Assembly (NCBI GenBank): GCA_965279195.1
Contig: CBDIHP010000044.1
Coordinates: 124,001 to 188,000 of the forward strand
Length of the DNA: 64,000 nt
From: CBDIHP01 sp965279195
Lineage (GTDB): Bacteria > Planctomycetota > Planctomycetia > Isosphaerales > Isosphaeraceae
Reading direction: 5' to 3'
Shown: positions 38,184 through 46,623 of the stretch, one piece after another
Position numbering within the stretch: the stretch's first letter is position 1
Layout: each line of letters begins with the position of its first letter
Position numbers and translations under genes: made by a program
The notes under the pieces: generated by a model
Told to the model about the DNA's origin: nothing
Databases searched by the model: none
Seen by the model: only the letters and a program-made list of their open reading frames with translations

Positions 38184-39548
38184 ATGTCAGACCGCCGCTG
38201 GCTCTTGATGTTGGTCCTGCTCGCCGTGCTGGCCAGGGCCGGGGCCGTGGTCGTCCTGCGCAGCCATGAGGTCCCCCGCAGTACGTTCGAGCACGGCGAG
38301 ATCGCCGAGAACCTGCTCGCCGGCCGGGGCTTCTCGGTCAAGTTCCTTGGGGGCGACGGGCTGACCTCGCAGCAGGCGCCGTTGTATCCGTTCCTGCTCG
38401 CCGGGGCCTATGCGATCGGCGGCGTCGGCACGCCCCGGTCGCTCCTGATCTTCGAGCTGGGGCAGTCGCTCCTCGGCGGGCTGCTCGTCCTTGGTGTGGC
38501 CGAACTGGCGAGGCAGGTCGCGCCGGGGAAGAAATGGGTCGAGCGAGGCGCCTGCCTGATCGCGGCCGTCCACCCAACGCTCGTCTACGCGGCGACCCAC
38601 GTCCAGGTCGCCTTGCTGGCGGCGATGACCCTGACCTGGGCCCTCGCGGTCGGGGCCCGGGCGGCCCGGACCGGCTCGCTCCGCGACGGCTGGCTCGCGG
38701 GCGTCTGGCTGGCGCTGGCGGCCCTGACGGATCCAATCCTGGGCATCGCGGGCCCGGCGATCGTGGTCGGTGTCGTCCGGTCGCTCTCCGTGGGGAGGTC
38801 GGCCCGGCTGGCCTGGAGGATGGGGCTGGCCTGCCTCCTCGGCGTGTCGCCCTGGGTCGTCCGCAACGCGGCCGCGCACGGCGAGTTCGTGCCGATAAAG
38901 AGCAGCTTCGGCTACGCCTTCTGGCAGGGCAACTGCGCCCTCAGCGAGGGGACCGATAAGGTCGTCCGTGCTTCGGTCGAGAAGGCCCTCTCGGCGGACG
39001 CCGGCAACCTCGCCGACTGGAACAAGTCCCTGTGGAAGGCCCGCCACGAGGCCGGCTACATCGACGACATCGCCCTGACCCGGGACGACTACAAGGCCCT
39101 CGGCGCCCTCAACGAGCCCGGACGCTCCCGGCTCCTGTTCCGACGCGCGCTGGCCGATCTGTCCCGCGATCCCTCGCGCTACGTCCTGCTCACCGCGCGT
39201 CGGCTGCGGTACTTCGTGCTTTTCGACGAGACGAACCCGAAGACGCGGAGCCTCTTCTACCGCATCCCGCACCTGGGGCTGACCGTCCTCGCCGCGCTCG
39301 GCCTGTGCCTCACCACGCGCGAATGCCGACGCGCGATGGTGCCGACTTTCCTGACCGTCGGGGCGATCGCGGCCTTCCACTCGCTCACGATCGTCTCGGC
39401 CCGGTTCCACATCCCGATCGAGCCGGTCCTCGGGCTCTGGGCCGCGTCGGGCCTGGCACGCTGGGGGACGCGAGGGGCGTCGAAGTTCCGGGCGGAGTCG
39501 ATCGCGGAACCGGCCCGGCAGGAAATGCCGATCCCCGTCGGCGTCTGA
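38184..39548 (+). CDS. GT-C glycosyltransferase-like membrane protein (family 39 type)
   Basis: 454 residues with about ten membrane helices. The first loop has RSHEVPRSTFEHGEIAENLLAGRGFS and QQAPLYPFLLAGAYAIGG, the acidic residue and 'P-x-Y-P' features of GT39/ArnT-like enzymes in modified form. The C-terminal part includes RFHIPIEPVLGLWAASGL, also common in this group. It would transfer a sugar from a polyprenyl carrier on the outer face of the inner membrane. The ATG at 38184 follows AAGGA; the long upstream frame to 37917 overlaps the antisense proline-rich gene and is rejected. Confidence 0.8.
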   Translation: MSDRRWLLMLVLLAVLARAGAVVVLRSHEVPRSTFEHGEIAENLLAGRGFSVKFLGGDGLTSQQAPLYPFLLAGAYAIGGVGTPRSLLIFELGQSLLGGLLVLGVAELARQVAPGKKWVERGACLIAAVHPTLVYAATHVQVALLAAMTLTWALAVGARAARTGSLRDGWLAGVWLALAALTDPILGIAGPAIVVGVVRSLSVGRSARLAWRMGLACLLGVSPWVVRNAAAHGEFVPIKSSFGYAFWQGNCALSEGTDKVVRASVEKALSADAGNLADWNKSLWKARHEAGYIDDIALTRDDYKALGALNEPGRSRLLFRRALADLSRDPSRYVLLTARRLRYFVLFDETNPKTRSLFYRIPHLGLTVLAALGLCLTTRECRRAMVPTFLTVGAIAAFHSLTIVSARFHIPIEPVLGLWAASGLARWGTRGASKFRAESIAEPARQEMPIPVGV

Positions 39549-39554
39549 ACTGGA

Positions 39555-40157
39555 TCAATTCCGGGCCGCCCCGCGACGGTCGATCAAATCCTTGATCCCG
39601 CAGGACGAGCAGCCGCCGGGACTCGTGCCGCAGCCGCCGCCCTCGCCGCAGGAGCCGCAGCCGCCCGACCCGCAGCCTTGATCGTGATCGTGGTCTTCCT
39701 CGGCCTCGATGTCTTCCTCATCCTTGCCGACGGGCTCGAAGACGAGTTCCAGGCCCTCTCGCTCGCGGAGCATGGCGTTGAGGCCGCCGACGTCGAGCCG
39801 GTGGGGCCCGAGGTAGTGCAGGACGGCCCGGCCCGGTTCGAGCAGGGGCTCGACGTCGAGGGGGAGGATCGGCCATTCGCCGTCCTGGAAGATCCGCTCG
39901 ACGACCTCGAACCGGCGCGGGAGATCGGCCCGGGCGGTCTCCCAGGCGAGGCGGTCGTCGTCGCCGGCGATCCTCAGGATCTTGGGCAGTTCTGGCGAGG
40001 GGGGCGTCGCGGCGGACGGCAAGACGACCTCGCCCAGCTCGGTGCCCCGGATCGACCCGATCACCACCTGATCGCCGGGCGAGGGGGCCATGCCGTCCGC
40101 CGCGAACCGGCCGATCTGGCGGGCGATCCCGTAGCGCACGAGGTAGACGCCTGTCAT
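39555..40157 (-). CDS. PSP1 domain protein with Cys/Gly-rich tail
   Basis: 200 residues. Residues 1-140 resemble the PSP1/YaaT C-terminal domain: YLVRYGIARQIGRF, PGDQVVIGSIRGTELGEVVLP, a helical ERIFQDGEWPILPLDVE and LHYLGPHRLDVGGL. In bacilli YaaT supports RNase Y function and sporulation; the role in planctomycetes is unknown. The tail after about 148 is acidic/His-rich (DEEDIEAEEDHDHDQ) and then carries eight cysteines among glycines (GCGSGGCGSCGEGGGCG, GGCSSCG), which could bind metal. Convergent with the glycosyltransferase-like gene, six bases apart. Confidence 0.82.
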   Translation of the reverse strand: MTGVYLVRYGIARQIGRFAADGMAPSPGDQVVIGSIRGTELGEVVLPSAATPPSPELPKILRIAGDDDRLAWETARADLPRRFEVVERIFQDGEWPILPLDVEPLLEPGRAVLHYLGPHRLDVGGLNAMLREREGLELVFEPVGKDEEDIEAEEDHDHDQGCGSGGCGSCGEGGGCGTSPGGCSSCGIKDLIDRRGAARN

Positions 40158-40352
40158 GCTCGCCCCGGTTCTTGTGGATGGATCTGCGGGTCGGACGCGA
40201 CTCGCCAGTGTAATCCGGATCGGCCCGGGGCCACAACCCGCGAACTTCTGCCGGGCCGTTGGCGTTCTATGGGAAGGGCGATCCCCCTATAATCTCCCGT
40301 CCCACGTTGGGCTGGGGATCGCGGTGGTCGTTGGGAAGGAGCTCGGGGATCC

Positions 40353-42491
40353 ATGGCGGCGGCGACTTGCACGCTCAAGGTTCACGGGCTGGACTGCCCG
40401 GTCGAGATGAAGGCGCTCACCGCCGCGCTCGACGGCGCGGCCGGGGTGGACTCGCTCGGCTTCGACCTCCTCCTCGGCACCATGACCGTCCGCTACGACC
40501 CCGAGCAGACCGGGCCTCCGGCCCTGATGCGGCGGATCCAGGCCCGGGCGGGGATGCGGTCCGAACTCCTCGGCGAGCCGAGGAGCGGCGAGTCGTGGTG
40601 GGCCCGATACGGCCGCACGGCCGCGACCGGCCTGTCCGGCCTGACGCTCGCGATCGCCCAGGTCGGCGAGTGGGTGACGGGCCCGTCGGTCGCCTGGTCC
40701 GTCGCCTACCTGCTCGCGATCGCCACCGGCTGCCTGGAACTCCTGCCCCGGGGGTATCGCAGCCTGCTGCGGCGGCAGTTCGACATCAACGTCCTGATGG
40801 CGGTGGCGGTGGTCGCCGCGACCATCCTCGGCCACTGGGACGAGGCGGCGACGGTCGGGTTCCTGTTCCTGCTCTCCGAATCCATCGAAGCCCTGACCAT
40901 CCGGCGCTCGCGGAAGGCCATCCGCTCGTTGCTCGAAGTCGCCCCCGACACGGCCGAGCGGATCGGACCGGACGGCCAGTCCGCCGTCATCCCCGCAACC
41001 GAGATCCTGAAAGGCGATCGCGTCCGCGTCCGGTCCTGGGAAAAGGTTCCTGTGGACGGGATGGTCCTCCAGGGGAGGTCGAGCGTCGACCAGAAGGCGA
41101 TCACGGGCGAGTCGGTGCCGGTGCTGCGCGAGGTCGGCGACGAGGTCTTCGCCGGGACGGTGAACGGTGAGGGGGCGCTGGAGATCGAGGCGTCGGGGCC
41201 GCTGGAGAACGCGATGATCTCCCGGATCATCGACCGCGTCCGACGCGCCCAGGCGAGCCGGGCCCCCATCGAGCGGGCGGTCGAGACCTTCGCCGCGATC
41301 TACACCCCGGCCGTCCTGCTGATCTCGCTGGGCATCATGATCGGGCCGCCCCTGTTCCAGACCCTCTCGGGCCAGGGCGGGCCGAGCCCCTGGTCGGAGT
41401 GGTTCACCCGAGGGCTGATCGTCCTGGTGATCGCCTGTCCGTGCGCCCTGGTGATCGCGACGCCCGTGGCCGTGGTCGCGGCCCTGGCGGCGTCGGCAAG
41501 GCGCGGGGTGCTGGTGAAGGAAGGCAAATATCTCGAAGAACTGGCCCGGATGAAGGTCCTGGCGTTCGACAAGACGGGCACGCTCACGCGGGGCGAGCCC
41601 GACGTGGTCGAGGTCGTGCCCGTCGGCGGCCGGGGCGATACGGAATTGCTCGGCATCGCCGCCGCTCTGGGAGATCGCGGGGGGCACGTCCTCGGCCGGG
41701 CGATCGCCCGGCATGCGCGTGGGCTCTCGATCGACGTCCCGCAGGCCGATCCCGAAGGATACGAGGCGGTGCCGGGGCTGGGGGCGTCGGGGCGGGTGAA
41801 CGACGTCCGCTATCATATCGGCAGTCACCGCTACCTGGATGAAACCGGGCTCTGCCGGCCGGGGTTCCACGACGACCTGGGCGCGGCCGAGACGGGCAGG
41901 GCGGGCACCTCCGTCGCCCTCTCGACCGAGGGCGGGCCGCTCGGGTGGATCCGGCTGGCCGACCGACCTCGCGACGAGGCGGCGAAGGTCGTCGGCGAGC
42001 TGGCAGGACTGGGTATCTCGACCGTGATGCTGACCGGCGACAACGCCCGGACGGCGGACGCCGTCGCGGCGGAGCTGGGGATCACGGACCGTCGCGCGGG
42101 CTTGCTACCCGGAGACAAGGCGGCGGTGATCGCGGAGCTGGAATCCTCTCGCGGGCCGACCGGCATGATCGGCGACGGCGTGAACGACGCCCCCGCGCTC
42201 GCGGCGGCGCGGGTGAGCCTGGCGATGGGGGGCATGTCCAGCGGCGCGGCGATCGAGGCGGCGGACATCGTCCTGCTCGCCGACGGACTCGACGCCCTCC
42301 CCTGGATCATCCGGCGCAGCCGATCGATGCTGGCGACCATCCGCCAGAACATCGTCCTGGCCCTGGGCGTGAAGCTGGTGGTCCTGATCCTCGCGGCATT
42401 CGGCCACGCGAACCTCTGGCTCGCCATCCTGGCCGACGTGGGCACGAGCCTGATCGTGACCCTCAACGCGTTGAGGCTGTTGAGGAAGTGA
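40353..42491 (+). CDS. Heavy-metal P1B-type ATPase (Zn/Cd/Pb-exporter like)
   Basis: 712 residues. An N-terminal HMA-like domain (KVHGLDCPVEMK, 9-20) keeps one of the two usual cysteines. Actuator TGES at 251-254, transmembrane metal site CPC at 362-364 (VIACPCALVIATPVA), phosphorylation DKTGT at 406-410, and hinge GDGVNDAPALAAA follow in order. The last helix has LADVGTSLIVTLNALRLL, whose DxG is the mark of Zn/Cd/Pb (P1B-2) pumps. The usual HP dipeptide of the nucleotide domain reads HV here (GGHVLGRAI, 443-451). GGAAGGAG is upstream of the ATG. Confidence 0.93.
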   Translation: MAAATCTLKVHGLDCPVEMKALTAALDGAAGVDSLGFDLLLGTMTVRYDPEQTGPPALMRRIQARAGMRSELLGEPRSGESWWARYGRTAATGLSGLTLAIAQVGEWVTGPSVAWSVAYLLAIATGCLELLPRGYRSLLRRQFDINVLMAVAVVAATILGHWDEAATVGFLFLLSESIEALTIRRSRKAIRSLLEVAPDTAERIGPDGQSAVIPATEILKGDRVRVRSWEKVPVDGMVLQGRSSVDQKAITGESVPVLREVGDEVFAGTVNGEGALEIEASGPLENAMISRIIDRVRRAQASRAPIERAVETFAAIYTPAVLLISLGIMIGPPLFQTLSGQGGPSPWSEWFTRGLIVLVIACPCALVIATPVAVVAALAASARRGVLVKEGKYLEELARMKVLAFDKTGTLTRGEPDVVEVVPVGGRGDTELLGIAAALGDRGGHVLGRAIARHARGLSIDVPQADPEGYEAVPGLGASGRVNDVRYHIGSHRYLDETGLCRPGFHDDLGAAETGRAGTSVALSTEGGPLGWIRLADRPRDEAAKVVGELAGLGISTVMLTGDNARTADAVAAELGITDRRAGLLPGDKAAVIAELESSRGPTGMIGDGVNDAPALAAARVSLAMGGMSSGAAIEAADIVLLADGLDALPWIIRRSRSMLATIRQNIVLALGVKLVVLILAAFGHANLWLAILADVGTSLIVTLNALRLLRK

Positions 42492-42500
42492 ACGATACGA

Positions 42501-42593
42501 GAATTGAACCACAGAGACACAGAGAGCACGGAGGATATGGAAATTCTTTGAATCCAACTCCCCTGTGCTCTCTGTGTCTCTGTGGTTCAATTC
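42501..42593. repeat. 93-bp element with 29-31-bp perfect inverted arms
   Basis: Left arm 42501-42531 (GAATTGAACCACAGAGACAC, then AGAGAGCAC) and right arm 42563-42593 are complementary over at least 29 bases. A solo arm is at 465-494. It starts ten bases past the P-type ATPase stop and ends 13 bases before the stop of the convergent DUF4432 gene, so it could end transcription on both strands. Confidence 0.9.
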
Positions 42594-42605
42594 TCCCCGC
42601 TATGG

Positions 42606-43808
42606 TCACCACTCCGGCGCGTAGGGCTCGGTGGGGGCCTGGTGGACGGTCTGCCTTGATTGCGCCTGGAGGGCGGCGATTTCTTTCTGGAGGGCCGCGA
42701 CACCGGCGGGGGTGTCGTGGATTTCCAGGGTCGTCTCGGCGACGTGGCTGGCGCCGGGGGCCAGGGTCACGACGCGTCCCTTGGCCTTCTCGAAGGGGCG
42801 GGCGTTTGGGTAGTTGGTCGCCGGTTCGAGCCCGGTGACGTAGCCGTCGGCCAGGCCGCCGGTGCACTTCCAGAGGGCGAAGCAGGGGAGTTCCTTCGTC
42901 GCGAACCGCAGAGCCACGGCCTTGTTCCCGGCCCGATCGCGGAGCATCGTGACCGTGCGTCCCTCGGGGCCCTCGCCGAGGAGTTCCATGTAGTGGACCT
43001 GCTCGGCGAAGCCCGGCTCGGGTGCGCGATAGGTCTCGTAGGTGGCGACGTCCTCGGCCGCCCGCCGGTCGCGAGGGGTGCGGAGCTGGATGGGTGCCGA
43101 GAAGACCGAGCCCTCGCCCAGGTAGGGGGGGCCGAAGTTCCAGTGGTAGAGGAGCTGGAACTCGCCCGGCTGATCCTTGCGGTTCAGGATCTCGTCGCGG
43201 ACGACGACCTTGTCGGAACCGGGGGTCGTCTGGATCTTCGTGATGAGCCGGAGGCTGGGGCCGAAGATGTGGGCCTCGTCGACGTGGCCCTCGACCGTGA
43301 TCGTGTAGGGGGCTTTCTCCTCGACGTGGATCACGACCTTGTGCGCGGGGAGGTTGCCGATGTGGCCGTGGACGCCGGTGACCGCGTGGCGTTCCGAGCC
43401 GTCGGGGAGGACGGACTTGGTCTCGAACGGGGCGCCGTTGCTTTCGAGCCCGCATCGCACGAGGAGTTCGTCGAATCCGTCGAGCCAGCCGATGCCGCCG
43501 CCGGCCGCGAGGTTGACGTGGCGCGGGTGGACGGGGCCGTCGGCGACGGGGGAGGTCCAGCCGAGGTGATCGGCCTTGTATCGGCCCTTCCAGATGGACA
43601 TCCCCCGGGTGGGGACGATGGCGAGTTCCAGGGCCCCGTTGTTCAGGACGATGAGGTCCACGCCGTCACGTCGGCCCCCCCGGAGCGTACGCTTGGACAC
43701 CGACCAGCGGGCCCCTTCGGGCTGGTCCTGGCCGAGTCCGGCCGCGTCGATCGCGAAGCTGTCGATCCAGAGATCCGAGCTGGTGTCGCACAGGGTGAAC
43801 GAAGGCAT
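42606..43808 (-). CDS. DUF4432 family protein (aldose-epimerase-like fold)
   Basis: 400 residues. VLNNGALELAIVPTRGMSIWKGRYKADHLGWTSP in short conserved pieces, then GWLDGFDELLVRCGLESNG, VTGVHGHIGNLPAHKV and LYHWNFGPPYLGEGSVFSAP match the DUF4432 pattern; the beta-sandwich fold resembles galactose mutarotase, with His in GVHGHIG and HWNFG as likely ligands. Function is unknown but probably concerns sugars. There is no signal peptide. GAGG is a few bases before the ATG. Confidence 0.88.
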   Translation of the reverse strand: MPSFTLCDTSSDLWIDSFAIDAAGLGQDQPEGARWSVSKRTLRGGRRDGVDLIVLNNGALELAIVPTRGMSIWKGRYKADHLGWTSPVADGPVHPRHVNLAAGGGIGWLDGFDELLVRCGLESNGAPFETKSVLPDGSERHAVTGVHGHIGNLPAHKVVIHVEEKAPYTITVEGHVDEAHIFGPSLRLITKIQTTPGSDKVVVRDEILNRKDQPGEFQLLYHWNFGPPYLGEGSVFSAPIQLRTPRDRRAAEDVATYETYRAPEPGFAEQVHYMELLGEGPEGRTVTMLRDRAGNKAVALRFATKELPCFALWKCTGGLADGYVTGLEPATNYPNARPFEKAKGRVVTLAPGASHVAETTLEIHDTPAGVAALQKEIAALQAQSRQTVHQAPTEPYAPEW

Positions 43809-44109
43809 GAGGACCTCGAAGGAATCGGGGCTCGGGCCGCGGTCGGGCTTGTGGCTGTCGGTGGCGACAGCATAAACTGGTGGTCACTGCGATTCCAGCC
43901 GGCCCCATCCCGGGGCGAACTCAACCAACCTATCCCGTCCCGTCCGACGACTCCGGCCGTCCGATCCCGCTCCCTCCGGGAACTGGCATGGCTCCTGCAT
44001 AGGAGCCTGTCCGTAGACGGATCGTCGCATGCGGATGTTCCGTCCCGACCCGAAGATCCCTTGCCCGCCGCCCCTGGGGCGAGCCGGGCGATTCCCGGAG
44101 GACGCAACG
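43809..44109. other. Divergent intergenic region
   Basis: 301 bases between divergent genes. A short palindrome GGCTCC-TGCATA-GGAGCC (43990-44007) may be an operator or part of the 5' leader of the downstream secreted protein gene. No promoter was assigned with confidence. Confidence 0.4.
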
Positions 44110-44760
44110 ATGACTCGCGAACAGATCCGGCGGGCTCGCGGCAAGGTCCGGCCCGTCCTCGAGACCCTGGACGAACGCCTGGCGCCCGCGCCGATGGGCC
44201 TCGGGGCGGGCGTGGTCCACGCCGCCCAGGTGAGCAAGGCCAAGCTGAAGGCCAAGCCGAACGTCAAGGCCCCCAAGGCCGGCAGCGTCAAGGTGCAGCC
44301 GGCCAAGGCCGTGACGGTCGCCGCCAAGCCGAAGATCGTCACCACCACCAGCGGCAACGCCAAGGTCGCGCCCGTGAAGGTCAGCAACCCCACGCCGACG
44401 AATGCCGCCCCCGCGGTCCGCAACCTCGCGCCGGCCGCGTCCGCCAAACTCGGCACGGCGCTCACGACCATCTTCAAGGACTACCAGGTCTACATCGCCG
44501 ACGGCGCCCAGGGCGCGTTCCAGTCGAGCCTGGGCCAGTACATCCAGGTCATCGGCAACAGCGTGCGGGTGACGATCGGCGTCCAGGGCGACCTGGAGAA
44601 CGCCGTCCAGATCCTCAGCCAGAACCAGGCCACCGTCGAGACGACGAGCCGGCTGTTCAACGGCGTCCAGGCCCTCGTGCCCATCGACAAGCTCGATGCC
44701 GTGGCGAACCTCGGCGTCGTGGGCACCATCGCACCCGTCGCCGGGCCGTTCCGGTCGTAA
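44110..44760 (+). CDS. Planctomycete extracellular-type protein
   Basis: 216 residues. The N-terminus has the planctomycete extracellular leader motif (RPVLETLDERLAPAP at about 15-29, compare L-E-x-L-E-D-R-x-x-P/L-A), which marks exported or surface proteins of this phylum. A Lys/Ala/Val-rich linker (about 40-115, many KVAPVK-like units) leads to a C-terminal domain of about 100 residues (LTTIFKDYQVYIADGAQGAF, YIQVIGNSVRVTIGVQGDL, VPIDKLDAVANL). No enzymatic motif. GGAGG precedes the ATG at 44110; an upstream frame to 44029 is rejected. Confidence 0.82.
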   Translation: MTREQIRRARGKVRPVLETLDERLAPAPMGLGAGVVHAAQVSKAKLKAKPNVKAPKAGSVKVQPAKAVTVAAKPKIVTTTSGNAKVAPVKVSNPTPTNAAPAVRNLAPAASAKLGTALTTIFKDYQVYIADGAQGAFQSSLGQYIQVIGNSVRVTIGVQGDLENAVQILSQNQATVETTSRLFNGVQALVPIDKLDAVANLGVVGTIAPVAGPFRS

Positions 44761-44788
44761 CCGGTCGTTCGACCTCTCCTCCAACAAC

Positions 44789-44827
44789 GAGGCCCGGTCC
44801 ATCTTCGCGATGGGCCGGGCCTCTTGT
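44789..44827 (+). terminator. Terminator after the extracellular protein gene
   Basis: A 12-base stem GAGGCCCGGTCC / GGGCCGGGCCTC (44789-44800, 44812-44823, with one G-U pair) starts 29 bases after the stop, with an 11-base loop, followed by TTGTGTT. It also lies 30 bases beyond the stop of the convergent M28 peptidase gene and may serve both. Confidence 0.7.
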
Positions 44828-44853
44828 GTTGGTCGGACGTGGGCCGATCCCGA

Positions 44854-46512
44854 TCAGGGCTGCGCGGCGACCTTCTCCTTGGCCTTTTCCTTCTCCTTGT
44901 CCTTCTTCGCGTCGATCTTCTTCGGGGCCTCGGGGGCGTTCGCGGCCTTGAAGCCGATGCGATAGGCCGCCCGGGCGATCCGGGCGGCCTTCTCGAAGTC
45001 GGCCTTGGCGACGTCGTCGGTCGGCTTGTGGTAGTCCTCGTGCACGCCCGAGAAGAAGAAGATGATGGGGATGCCCTTCTTCGCGAAGTTGAAGCTGTCG
45101 GTCCGGGCGTAGAACTGATCGGCGTCGAACTTGGCGGTGAGCCCCTCGGACTTGCAGGCGTCGAGGCCGTCGGTGATCAGGGTCGAGTAGTCGGGGTGCG
45201 ACTTCGACGGGGTGATCCCGACCGACTTGCCGTCATTGCGGCTGACCATGTCGAGGTTGATGTCGGCGACGATCTTCATCTCGGACGGCAGCGAGACGTG
45301 GTCGGAGAACCACTCGCTGCCGAGCAGGCCCTTCTCCTCGCCCGAGACCCAGAGGAACGCGACCGTCCGCTTGGGGCGGGGGCCGGTGGCGATGGCCTCG
45401 GCGATTTCCAGGATGGCGGTCGTACCCGAGGCATTATCATCCGAGCCGTTAAAGATCTCGCCGGCCTCGTTCACGCCGACGTGATCGTAGTGGGCGCTGT
45501 AGATGATCACTTCATTGCGCAGCTTCGGGTCGCTGCCCGGGAAGTAGCCGATCACGTTGCGGTCTTCCTGCGCCTTGCGGTCGACGACGAGGTTGAGCCT
45601 GAGCTTGACGCCATCGAGGGCCTTGGGCTTGCCCATGTTCTCGGCGTTCAGGCCGCCGGCGCGGGCGAGGAGGTCGCGGGCGGAGTCGCGGAGGGAGAGG
45701 TTGGGGATGCCGACGGTCCCCTTGGCGAGCGACATGAACGAGAAGCCGCCGCGACCACCGGCCGGGCCCCCGATGACGGGCGCGGCGGGGTTGGCGAGGC
45801 TGCTGATGGTCACGAACGCGAGCGCCCCGCGCTTCGCGGCCTCCTCGGACTTGGGGTTCCCGAAGCCCCGGCGGGCCTGGGCCCCCTTGGTCGTCGCCCG
45901 GGGGCCGGGCGGGAAGCCCGGCAGGGCGACGACGATCTTGTTCTTGACGTCGAGACCCTTGTAGTCGTCGAGCTTGCCCGCCTCGTCGACGATCCCGTAG
46001 CCGACGTAGACGACGGGGGCTTCGATCTCGGTGGTGGTGACGTTGAACGGCAGGATGGTGTAATCCGACCCGAACTGGAGCGGGGTGACCTGCTTCGTCC
46101 CCGCGTGGTCGATCACGAGGGCGAGCGAGGACTTGTTCGCGTCGATCGAGGGCGATTCGAGCGGGAACCTCTGGAAGTAGCTGCGGCGGCCGAAGTCGGG
46201 GTCGCCGCCGGGGGTGGCCCCCAGGCCCGCGAGGTGCGCGGCGAGGTACTCGCCGGCGATCTTGATCTCGGGCGACGAGGTGTTCCGCCCTCGCATGAAG
46301 TCGGACGCGAGGAAGGTCATGTGCGTCTTGACCTCGCGCGGGGTGATGCCCTCGAGCACCTCCTTCGGCGGCTCGGCCGACGCGGCGGCTTTCGGCTTGT
46401 CCTTGTCCTTCTCCTTGGGCTCCGACGCCTTGTCATCGCCCCTGGCCACGACCGCCAGCGGCAACCCGACCGCGACCAGCGACAACCACCACAACCGGCG
46501 AGCGTGACTCAT
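44854..46512 (-). CDS. M28 family zinc aminopeptidase, secreted
   Basis: 552 residues. A signal peptide (WWLSLVAVGLPLAVVA, cleavage near ARG) and a Lys/Asp-rich linker precede an inserted PA-like domain (VVYVGYGIVDEAGKLDDYKGLDV). The catalytic part has the two-zinc ligands in order: YSAHYDHVG (His), SDDNASG (Asp), LWVSGEEKGLLGS (Glu pair), INLDMVSR (Asp) and SGVHEDYHKPTDD (final His). This fits M28 peptidases that remove N-terminal residues. The tail is Lys/Glu-rich. The ATG at 46512 is used; an ATG 14 codons earlier would bury the signal peptide. Confidence 0.93.
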   Translation of the reverse strand: MSHARRLWWLSLVAVGLPLAVVARGDDKASEPKEKDKDKPKAAASAEPPKEVLEGITPREVKTHMTFLASDFMRGRNTSSPEIKIAGEYLAAHLAGLGATPGGDPDFGRRSYFQRFPLESPSIDANKSSLALVIDHAGTKQVTPLQFGSDYTILPFNVTTTEIEAPVVYVGYGIVDEAGKLDDYKGLDVKNKIVVALPGFPPGPRATTKGAQARRGFGNPKSEEAAKRGALAFVTISSLANPAAPVIGGPAGGRGGFSFMSLAKGTVGIPNLSLRDSARDLLARAGGLNAENMGKPKALDGVKLRLNLVVDRKAQEDRNVIGYFPGSDPKLRNEVIIYSAHYDHVGVNEAGEIFNGSDDNASGTTAILEIAEAIATGPRPKRTVAFLWVSGEEKGLLGSEWFSDHVSLPSEMKIVADINLDMVSRNDGKSVGITPSKSHPDYSTLITDGLDACKSEGLTAKFDADQFYARTDSFNFAKKGIPIIFFFSGVHEDYHKPTDDVAKADFEKAARIARAAYRIGFKAANAPEAPKKIDAKKDKEKEKAKEKVAAQP

Positions 46513-46586
46513 CAGGGGCCCTTCGAGGAGTGCAGGGACGGTGGACGGAGACAATACAGGTTCACCAGTCTATCCGAACTGATTCA

Positions 46587-46615
46587 TGGTGGGCAGGGGG
46601 TCGTCTTGCCCACCA
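46587..46615 (-). terminator. Hairpin after the ThuA gene
   Basis: A nine-base perfect stem TGGTGGGCA / TGCCCACCA (46587-46595 and 46607-46615) starts nine bases beyond the ThuA-gene stop. There is no U tract on the minus-strand transcript, so it is either a factor-assisted terminator or a repeat. Confidence 0.4.
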
Positions 46616-46623
46616 CGGACGGC

